23,278 nucleotides of DNA. It comes from Bacteroidia bacterium. Its GTDB lineage: Bacteria > Bacteroidota > Bacteroidia > UKL13-3. This document shows positions 15,450-21,014 of this stretch, in pieces. A model generated the notes under the pieces. It saw nothing but the letters and a program-made list of their open reading frames with translations, was not told the DNA's origin and did no database searches. How positions within the stretch are numbered: the first letter of the stretch is position 1; every line of letters begins with the position of its first letter. The stretch lies in the NCBI GenBank assembly GCA_019454865.1, contig JACFNJ010000011.1:1-23278 (forward strand). Direction: 5' to 3'. Position numbers and translations under genes: made by a program.

Positions 15450-15818
15450 TTAGAGTACATCAAAAGGGTAAAAAGCGTCCTCAATATGCTCCACTTTAAA
15501 CGATGAACCATCTTTTACCACAGCAATTATATCAAAACGTGCAGGTTTATTAATCTCTTTCTCTTCCAAAAAGTTCTCGGCAGCAATTCGAATATTGCGT
15601 TGCTTTGCTTTGCCTACTGCCTGTTCCGGAAATGCAATTTGGTCAGATGTTCGAGTTTTTACTTCAACAAAGATGATTTCATCATTATATTCACAAATTA
15701 TATCTATTTCAACTCTGCTGAAGCGATAGTTTTTACAAAGAATTGTATAACTTTTTTTTTGAAGAAAAGTTTCAGCTATTTCTTCACCTAATTTTCCGAA
15801 TTGCTGGTTTTTATTCAT
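15450..15818 (-). CDS. YraN family protein (UPF0102, restriction endonuclease-like fold)
   Basis: This 122-residue protein has the YraN signature: GKLGEEIAETFLQKKSYTIL, then YRFSRVEIDIIC, FVEVKTR and PEQAVGKAKQRNIRIAAENFL, then ARFDIIAVV. The Asp in EIDII and the Glu and Lys in VEVK form a PD-(D/E)xK nuclease-like site. The function is not settled; links to DNA uptake or recombination have been suggested. It begins 5 nt after the dgkA-like gene and is the last gene of a three-gene operon. Confidence 0.93.
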   Translation of the reverse strand: MNKNQQFGKLGEEIAETFLQKKSYTILCKNYRFSRVEIDIICEYNDEIIFVEVKTRTSDQIAFPEQAVGKAKQRNIRIAAENFLEEKEINKPARFDIIAVVKDGSSFKVEHIEDAFYPFDVL

Positions 15819-15823
15819 CGGAA

Positions 15824-16180
15824 TTAATACATCTTTGGAATAAAAATTATGGCTGCAATAATTGAAGCGATGATAGCTGCAAATAGTACAGCACCTGCAG
15901 ATATGTCTTTAATTATTGCAATTTTGTAATTATACTCCTGGTGAATAAAATTTGCAAGATGTTCAATAGCTGTATTTATCATTTCTGTTACTATAACACT
16001 TGAAATACAAAGGAATAATATACACCATTCCAGTATTGAAACTGAATAATAAAATCCTGCTATAATTACTAAACCGATAGCTGTTAAGTGAATTTTGAGG
16101 TGTATTTCAGAGCTAAAAGCCAAGTAAATTCCATTTAAGGCATTTCCAAAACTTTTAATCCGATTAGTAAAAAAACTCAC
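15824..16180 (-). CDS. Diacylglycerol/undecaprenol kinase family protein
   Basis: This 118-residue integral membrane protein is of the DgkA type, phosphorylating diacylglycerol or undecaprenol at the inner membrane with ATP. Features are the amphipathic N-terminus (RIKSFGNALNGIYLAF), E-x-H-x-x-I-H, the catalytic and metal motif TEMINTAIEHLANF, and KDISAGAVL before the last helix. Three membrane helices are seen, with the length typical of the family. In Bacteroidota the substrate is more likely undecaprenol, as in other Dgk-like proteins outside proteobacteria; this is inference. It lies between the [2Fe-2S] ferredoxin and yraN. Confidence 0.93.
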   Translation of the reverse strand: MSFFTNRIKSFGNALNGIYLAFSSEIHLKIHLTAIGLVIIAGFYYSVSILEWCILFLCISSVIVTEMINTAIEHLANFIHQEYNYKIAIIKDISAGAVLFAAIIASIIAAIIFIPKMY

Positions 16181-16191
16181 TGTGTATTTTA

Positions 16192-16497
16192 TTAATATTT
16201 CAATTCTAATTCGGTTACTACTTTGTTGTTTAGTAAATGTTGTTCAACAATGCGTTCTACATCTGCTGTTGTTACGTGTCCGTAATATGTACCTTCCGGA
16301 TAAATTACTAACGCAGGACCAAACTCACATGCATCCAGGCATCCGGCTCGTTGAGCTCTTATTTTTCCTTGTAATCCTTTATCACGCAATACTTGTTTAA
16401 ATTTTTTTACTAATTCCATGCCGCGTTCCTCTCCACAGCAGGGTTTCCCTTCAGCCTTTTGATTGGCACAGATGAATACATGTTTCTCAAATCTCAT
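16192..16497 (-). CDS. Thioredoxin-like [2Fe-2S] ferredoxin
   Basis: This 101-residue protein resembles thioredoxin-like [2Fe-2S] ferredoxins, with cluster cysteines in HVFICANQKAEGKPCC and RAGCLDACEFGPALVIYP. The C-x(n)-C ... C-xxx-C spacing and the VIYPEGTYYG turn are typical. It should be a cytosolic electron carrier; the partner is unknown. It is first in the operon ferredoxin, dgkA-like, yraN (gaps 11 and 5 nt), with a promoter upstream. The neighbours do not explain its redox role. Confidence 0.9.
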   Translation of the reverse strand: MRFEKHVFICANQKAEGKPCCGEERGMELVKKFKQVLRDKGLQGKIRAQRAGCLDACEFGPALVIYPEGTYYGHVTTADVERIVEQHLLNNKVVTELELKY

Positions 16498-16502
16498 TTG
16501 TG

Positions 16503-16533
16503 CAAATTTGAAAATTATCTATGCAATATCCAA
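16503..16533 (-). promoter_or_regulatory. Candidate promoter of the ferredoxin / dgkA / yraN operon
   Basis: On the minus strand TTGG (16530-16533) is followed after 19 nt by CAAATTTG (16503-16510), one mismatch from TAnnTTTG. The box ends 5 nt before the ATG, giving a nearly leaderless mRNA. Confidence 0.4.
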
Positions 16534-16612
16534 TTAAGTAAAGTATTCCGATTATAAGAAATTGTTCATTTAATTTTATTTATAAACCGGATTAAAATCT
16601 GAAACCTTTTTT

Positions 16613-16620
16613 TAATTTTG
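16613..16620 (+). promoter_or_regulatory. -7 box of the TerC gene (near-leaderless)
   Basis: TAATTTTG fits TAnnTTTG and ends 8 nt before the terC ATG, so the mRNA leader would be only a few bases long. Confidence 0.5.
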
Positions 16621-16628
16621 CACCCCGC

Positions 16629-17360
16629 ATGATAGATATAATTGAACTTTTTTCGAAGCCTGAAGTTTGGCTTTCATTAATTACATTATCCGTAATGGAA
16701 ATTGTACTTGGAATAGATAATGTTATTTTTATTTCCTTAGTAACATCAAAACTAAAAGTTGAGCAACAAAACAAAGCGCGAAGATTAGGACTTATATTGG
16801 CTTTGGTAATTCGTTTGTTGTTGCTATCTGTAATAAGTTATATAGTTAATGAATTAAAAGAACCTGTAATTGTATTGTTTGAACAAGCGTTCAGTTGGCG
16901 GGATATAATTTTATTTGCAGGTGGTTTGTTCTTATTATACAAAAGTACAATTGAAATATACGGTATGGTAGAGGCGGAAAAGCATGATGATGGAAAAAAA
17001 ATAAATCCTACTTTTTGGAATGTCGTGCTTCAGGTAATTTTAATAGATATTGTATTTTCGTTCGACTCAATTATAACTGCTGTAGGCTTAGCGCAACACT
17101 TAACTGTAATGGTTGTTGCTGTTATAATCTCCATGCTTGTTATGCTTTATTTCTCTGTTGCTATTAGTAAGTTTATCGACAAGCATCCAAGTATTAAATT
17201 ATTAGCTCTTTCATTTTTATTAACAATTGGAGTTTTACTTGTTGCTGAAAGTTTTGGACAGCATGTACCAAAAGGATATGTATATTTTGCAATGTTCTTC
17301 TCAATAGTAGTAGAGTTATTGAATATGAAAATGCGTAAAAATGGAAACAAAATAAAATAG
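16629..17360 (+). CDS. TerC family integral membrane protein
   Basis: This 243-residue protein is a TerC-family transporter-like protein with about seven membrane helices. The two family repeats are clear: MEIVLGIDNVIFISLV (about residues 23-38) and LIDIVFSFDSIITAVG (about 137-152), each with the acidic residue and Asp-Asn or Asp-Ser pair thought to bind metal. The family includes tellurite-resistance-linked proteins and Mn(II) exporters that load exported enzymes; a role in manganese export is plausible but not shown. It precedes lipB by 11 nt, and its stop codon overlaps the AGGGG that may serve lipB. Confidence 0.92.
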   Translation: MIDIIELFSKPEVWLSLITLSVMEIVLGIDNVIFISLVTSKLKVEQQNKARRLGLILALVIRLLLLSVISYIVNELKEPVIVLFEQAFSWRDIILFAGGLFLLYKSTIEIYGMVEAEKHDDGKKINPTFWNVVLQVILIDIVFSFDSIITAVGLAQHLTVMVVAVIISMLVMLYFSVAISKFIDKHPSIKLLALSFLLTIGVLLVAESFGQHVPKGYVYFAMFFSIVVELLNMKMRKNGNKIK

Positions 17361-17371
17361 GGGTTAATGAA

Positions 17372-18097
17372 TTGAACAAATCTGCTTTGAATAGTGTAAG
17401 TGTTTTATTTGAAGATTGGGGTAATATTGATTACCGGCAGGCATGGGATAGGCAGGAAGAATTATTTAAACAAAAAACAGATAGAAAATTTCTTAACAGA
17501 ACATTGCCCGAAAGCGAACACGTTTTGCCAAGCAATCATTTAGTTTTTTGTGAACATCCACATGTTTATACACTTGGCAAAAGTGGCGATGCAAAACACT
17601 TACTGATAAATGATGATTTCCTTAAACGAATTGGTGCTACATTTGTTCCAATAAATAGGGGAGGCGATATTACTTATCATGGACCCGGACAAATAGTAGG
17701 TTATCCCATTTTGGATTTGGAGCAGTTTTTTACGGATATACATAAATATTTACGTTTTTTAGAAGAAGCAATAATATTAACTCTTGCAGATTATGGATTG
17801 CAAGGCGAGCGCTATGAAGGCTATACCGGTGTGTGGCTGGATGTAGCAAATACTACAAAAGCAAGGAAAATATGTGCAATGGGAGTTCGATGCAGCAGAT
17901 GGGTAACGATGCATGGTTTTGCGTTTAATGTATCTACTAATTTGGATTATTTTAAATACATTGTTCCGTGTGGTATTGATGATAAGCAAGTAACATCCTT
18001 AGAAAAAGAATTGGGTTATGTACCGGATATAAATGAAGTAAAAGCAAAGGTAAAGCAACATATAAAAACGTTGTTTGCTATGGAGTTTATAAGTTAA
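17372..18097 (+). CDS. lipB: Lipoyl(octanoyl) transferase LipB, TTG start
   Basis: LipB moves octanoyl from acyl carrier protein to lipoyl domains of dehydrogenase complexes (EC 2.3.1.181), the first step of lipoate synthesis. The signature RGGDITYHGPGQIVGYP is present. The catalytic pair is Lys166 (ARKICAMG) and Cys200 (IVPCGIDDKQVTSL). The length of 241 is normal. No in-frame ATG precedes the conserved VLFEDWG region. TTG at 17372 is favoured because AGGGG ends 8 nt before it; TTG at 17387 is the alternative. It follows terC by 11 nt and probably shares its mRNA. A GC-rich hairpin follows the gene. Confidence 0.95.
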   Translation: MNKSALNSVSVLFEDWGNIDYRQAWDRQEELFKQKTDRKFLNRTLPESEHVLPSNHLVFCEHPHVYTLGKSGDAKHLLINDDFLKRIGATFVPINRGGDITYHGPGQIVGYPILDLEQFFTDIHKYLRFLEEAIILTLADYGLQGERYEGYTGVWLDVANTTKARKICAMGVRCSRWVTMHGFAFNVSTNLDYFKYIVPCGIDDKQVTSLEKELGYVPDINEVKAKVKQHIKTLFAMEFIS

Positions 18098-18112
18098 GTT
18101 TTTTACAAAATA

Positions 18113-18152
18113 ACCGCGCCCCGCCCAAGCTTTCGCTTGGGCGGGGCGCGGT
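18113..18152. repeat. GC-rich perfect hairpin between convergent genes (REP-like or terminator)
   Basis: A 17-bp perfect stem (CCGCGCCCCGCCCAAGC with its exact complement, 18 bp counting the flanking A-T pair) has a 4-nt TTTC loop. It is almost all G and C in an otherwise AT-rich window. It lies 15 nt after the lipB stop and 1 nt before the end of the convergent PepSY gene. There is no adjacent T-tract, so it may be a bidirectional 3' end stabiliser or terminator, or one copy of a dispersed palindromic repeat. Confidence 0.75.
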
Positions 18153-18153
18153 A

Positions 18154-18699
18154 CTAAAATCGATCAAATCCGGATGCTATCAACCATTTTCCTCTGCCAC
18201 TGATACCATTTTTACCTTTTAATATAAATAATCCGGTAACGGTAATTAATATCAGCATTACTGCAAATACATCCGATGCCCACTTCCAACCCTTTAAGCT
18301 ATTGCGATGCAATACATTGGTTTGATAAATTACCGGGCGTTTAGCTACCTTTTCATATATCCCATAGCCATCTTTAAAATATACATGCAACGATGATTCT
18401 TTGAAATAAATCTTTACCTGATTATTGGTAGGAAAATCAAATACTTTATATTTATCTTCTCCTACTTTTTCACTCAGTTGTTGTATTACATTATCGTTAA
18501 TATCTGCTTGATTATAAGTTTGGCTTAGCTGTATGGTGTCTTTAGTAAGAATAAAATCAGCATTCCAATCATCTACATGATTAAGCGCCAAACCCGATAT
18601 ACAATAAATAATAATTAAACCGGAAAAAAAGTACCCAAAATCGCGGTGAGTAGCTACGTTGAGTTTGCGTACTTTCTTTTTATTCCATTTCCACTCCAT
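18154..18699 (-). CDS. PepSY-associated transmembrane protein
   Basis: This 181-residue protein has a basic cytosolic start (WKWNKKKVRKLNVATHRDFGYF) and a first membrane helix (about 23-44, FFSGLIIIYCISGLALNH). A PepSY-like periplasmic region of about 90 residues follows, then a second helix (about 140-162, WASDVFAVMLILITVTGLFIL). This is the layout of the short PepSY-associated membrane proteins of Bacteroidota, relatives of PiuB-type proteins linked to siderophore or metal reduction. The conserved His residues near the helix ends (THRDFG, LNHVDD, LHRNSLKG) could bind haem. It overlaps the CbiX-like gene by one base (TAATG), so the two are translationally coupled. Confidence 0.88.
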   Translation of the reverse strand: MEWKWNKKKVRKLNVATHRDFGYFFSGLIIIYCISGLALNHVDDWNADFILTKDTIQLSQTYNQADINDNVIQQLSEKVGEDKYKVFDFPTNNQVKIYFKESSLHVYFKDGYGIYEKVAKRPVIYQTNVLHRNSLKGWKWASDVFAVMLILITVTGLFILKGKNGISGRGKWLIASGFDRF

Positions 18700-19646
18700 T
18701 ATGCTTCAGGCTTAGCTATTTTATCGGTAAATTCTTTTGCTACTTGTATAACCCAACTCTCAACATTGGCATCCTGTAATATTGCATCCGGTTTGTAATA
18801 AACACGCTCTTTATTGTTTTTTACTTTGTTTATTCCATCACCAATAATCTTAATTTGGAACATCTCGTCTTGTGCAACTAATACCGGAATTACAACTGCT
18901 GCTTTTTTGTCTGTTAATACTTTTTCAATTGCTTTTGTTGTTTCCAATGGATTGTATCTTGCTATGTGTCCGCACCATCCGTATGAGTGTTTGTTAATTC
19001 CTGTATTTTCTTTTACGTATTCTGCAACTTTGTCAAATAACATTCCCCATTCTTTATCATAGGTTTCATCGCCATATCCAATTAATACCAAACCTTCTTC
19101 GCTTGCATTTTTAGTTAGCCCTTGTACGCGTCTTAATACATTCTTCTTTAATATATCTGTAAAATCTAATAATGGAGTGATGTATGTTTTTGCTTTTGGG
19201 GTATATCGTTCAATTTTTTCAATTTTTAACATTTCCATGGATTGAGGGTCTTCTTTCTGACCAATAATTGTTGGAATATCTTCAAATGTATGTGGACTTA
19301 CCGTTAGAAATACAGGCACAATAACAACGTCCGTAAAACCTTCTGCATCAAATTCCTTTAAGCGTGTTGCTATTGAAGGCTCATTGTATTCCATAAAAGC
19401 AGTTTTTATACCTTTTACAGTGCCCGAACTAAGTATTGAATCGGTTACATTTTTTTCTAATTGCAGTAGGGCATTTCTCCATGTTGCTGAACGCGAGCCA
19501 TGGTTTACTAATAATACTCCTATTTTGTTATTGGACTCAGTGGTTTTTGCTTCTTGTTGTTGTGCCGTAGTATTGGAATTGCATGAAGTGAATAAAATAG
19601 CAGCGAATCCAATTACTGCTAGTAGAGAAACTGTTTTTTTGTACAT
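18699..19646 (-). CDS. CbiX-like sirohydrochlorin chelatase-family lipoprotein
   Basis: This 315-residue protein is a lipoprotein (lipobox FTSC, Cys22), so it faces the periplasm, unlike the cytosolic cobalt chelatases it resembles. Residues about 40-170 are a CbiX half with VLLVNHGSRS (His49) and VPVFLTVSPHTFEDIP (His119), the positions of the metal-binding histidines in CbiX. A second, degenerate half (about 185-310, VLIGYGDETYDKEW and IPVLVAQDEMFQIKI) has lost both. The fold should handle tetrapyrroles and metals; outside the cytosol it might remove or insert a metal in haem-like compounds or capture a metal. It is coupled to a PepSY membrane protein downstream and lies 50 nt after a response regulator. 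Confidence 0.88.
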   Translation of the reverse strand: MYKKTVSLLAVIGFAAILFTSCNSNTTAQQQEAKTTESNNKIGVLLVNHGSRSATWRNALLQLEKNVTDSILSSGTVKGIKTAFMEYNEPSIATRLKEFDAEGFTDVVIVPVFLTVSPHTFEDIPTIIGQKEDPQSMEMLKIEKIERYTPKAKTYITPLLDFTDILKKNVLRRVQGLTKNASEEGLVLIGYGDETYDKEWGMLFDKVAEYVKENTGINKHSYGWCGHIARYNPLETTKAIEKVLTDKKAAVVIPVLVAQDEMFQIKIIGDGINKVKNNKERVYYKPDAILQDANVESWVIQVAKEFTDKIAKPEA

Positions 19647-19696
19647 GTTATTAATTTAATTGTTTTTTATTGATTGTTAGTTTATTTGATATTGAT

Positions 19697-20350
19697 TTAT
19701 GCAGTTATTAAGCCTGATTTTATTGCGTAGTTTATTAGTTGTGATGAATTTCTAATTTTAACCTTTTTGAAAATGTTTTTACGATGAGTACCTACCGTAA
19801 AAAAACTAAGATTGAGTTTGTTTGCTATTTCTTTAGTTGTTAATCCTTGTGCAATTAACGTTACAATTTCTTCTTCTCTATCGCTAAGACTTACCGGCAT
19901 ACATTGCCCAAATACCGGCTTTAAGTTTTCTGTTTCATTGTCTAATATCGCATCCATTACTCTTCCACAGAAAAAATTTTCCTTTTTAATACACGCATTA
20001 ATGGCACTTATTATTTCTTGTTCATCACATTCTTTTAGTAAGTAACAGTTTACTCCATAATCCATCACTTTCAGCACATCTACTTTTGTTTTGTTAGAAG
20101 ATATAAACAAAACCGCAGGTGGATTATCCATCTTTTTAAGCCACTCAATATCCTTTATAGAAAAAAGTCCTTCCACGTAATAATCAATTACAACAATATC
20201 CGGTATTTTTTCCTCCGTTAATTTTTGTAATTCAGCACTATTAATAGCTACTCCACAAACCTCTATATCCGAGTTTTTGGCAAATATGGCTTTAATGCCT
20301 TCTCGGGTTAAAGTTTGCGCATCCGCTACCAAAATCTTTGTTTTTTTCAT
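19697..20350 (-). CDS. LuxR/NarL-type response regulator
   Basis: This 217-residue protein has a receiver domain (about residues 4-120) with phospho-acceptor Asp56 (VVIDYY), a Ser/Thr site (FISSNK) and a conserved Lys (LLKEC). A C-terminal LuxR-type helix-turn-helix follows (about 150-212, LSDREEEIVTLIAQGLTTKEIANKLNLSFFTVGTHRKNIFKKV). The N-terminal acidic pair that binds Mg is Asp10-Ala11 instead of Asp-Asp, so phosphorylation may be altered. No sensor kinase is nearby. The CbiX-like gene starts 50 nt downstream on the same strand, suggesting that the regulator controls or belongs with that module. A -7 box sits 4 nt before its ATG. Confidence 0.92.
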   Translation of the reverse strand: MKKTKILVADAQTLTREGIKAIFAKNSDIEVCGVAINSAELQKLTEEKIPDIVVIDYYVEGLFSIKDIEWLKKMDNPPAVLFISSNKTKVDVLKVMDYGVNCYLLKECDEQEIISAINACIKKENFFCGRVMDAILDNETENLKPVFGQCMPVSLSDREEEIVTLIAQGLTTKEIANKLNLSFFTVGTHRKNIFKKVKIRNSSQLINYAIKSGLITA

Positions 20351-20354
20351 TCAA

Positions 20355-20362
20355 CAAATGTA
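20355..20362 (-). promoter_or_regulatory. -7 box of the response regulator gene (leaderless)
   Basis: Minus-strand TACATTTG fits TAnnTTTG exactly and ends 4 nt before the ATG, so the transcript should start at or almost at the start codon. Confidence 0.5.
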
Positions 20363-20417
20363 ATATTTATTTAGACTATTTCTAAAGAGCAAAATAAAGA
20401 GATGTAAAGCAGGATGT

Positions 20418-20439
20418 AAATACCTAAATAAAGGTATTT
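20418..20439. promoter_or_regulatory. Palindrome upstream of the response regulator, candidate operator
   Basis: AAATACCT and AGGTATTT form a perfect 8-bp inverted repeat with a 6-nt centre, about 55-75 nt upstream of the regulator's -7 box. NarL-type regulators bind inverted heptamers of the TACyyMT kind, so an autoregulatory site is possible. It could also be a hairpin at a transcript end. Confidence 0.35.
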
Positions 20440-20512
20440 TGGATGATAAAAATCTGAAAAATTTAAAGATTTATGAAAGACGCTTTTGTTTTATGATATT
20501 TGCAACAGCATT

Positions 20513-20584
20513 GGTCTCGTAGTACAACGGATAGTATAGAAGTTTCCGAAGCTTTTGATTCAGGTTCGATTCCTGACGAGACCA
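20513..20584 (+). tRNA. tRNA-Arg (anticodon CCG)
   Basis: A full cloverleaf is seen. The acceptor stem GGTCTCG / CGAGACC has 7 bp; the D stem is GTAC/GTAT; the anticodon stem is GAAGT/GCTTT with loop TTCCGAA (anticodon CCG at 20546-20548). The T stem is TCAGG/CCTGA with loop TTCGATT. The discriminator is A and CCA is not encoded. GATATTTG (20495-20502), one mismatch from the -7 consensus, lies 10 nt upstream. Confidence 0.93.
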
Positions 20585-20639
20585 CAACTATAAGCATAAC
20601 TTAGGCAATAAACATTTGTGGTAAGTTAAAACTATGCTT
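20581..20639 (+). promoter_or_regulatory. Competing hairpins in the mgtC-like leader
   Basis: ACCACAA (20581-20587) can pair with TTGTGGT (20616-20622). Separately AAGCATAACTTA (20592-20603) can pair with TAAGTT (20622-20627) and ATGCTT (20634-20639) across a bulge, which hides the mgtC ATG. The two pairings cross and cannot form as simple nested stems. This may be chance; the first arm is also the tRNA 3' end. Confidence 0.25.
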
Positions 20640-20945
20640 GACTGGAAAGAAATATTAATTCGATTAGGTGCTGCTGCATTATTGGGAGCATTGATAGGGT
20701 TGGAGCGTGAACGGAAACATTTGGCTGCCGGACTAAGAACACACATGATGGTATGTGTTGGTGCTTGTTTAATTATGATAGTATCTGCATTTGGTTTTTC
20801 GGATATTATTTACTCACAGCATGTGTCGCTTGATCCATCAAGAATTGCTGCACAAGTAGTAAGCGGTATTGGTTTTATTGGTGCAGGAATCATATTGAAT
20901 GAACTGAAACAAAATCCTGCAATTTCGGAAGTACAATGGACTTAG
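20634..20945 (+). CDS. MgtC/SapB family protein, C-terminally truncated (possible pseudogene)
   Basis: The 103-residue frame carries the N-terminal part of the MgtC membrane domain: RLGAAALLGALIGLERERK, then AAGLRTHMMVCVGACLIMI, then DPSRIAAQVVSGIGFIGAGIIL. Family members continue with a GLTTAASLW motif and at least one more helix. Here the frame ends in NELKQNPAISEVQWT and stops, and the other two plus-strand frames also close within a few dozen bases. Simple frameshift is therefore not enough; about 35-50 residues or more are missing. It may be a decaying gene or a minimal form. It lies 49 nt after tRNA-Arg and 69 nt before an M13 peptidase gene. Confidence 0.8.
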   Translation: MLDWKEILIRLGAAALLGALIGLERERKHLAAGLRTHMMVCVGACLIMIVSAFGFSDIIYSQHVSLDPSRIAAQVVSGIGFIGAGIILNELKQNPAISEVQWT

Positions 20946-21014
20946 TGATATAAGTTAATTATTTATCACACAATTTTAGTATCATGCCACACAAAATTAA
21001 AAACTATAGATTCA

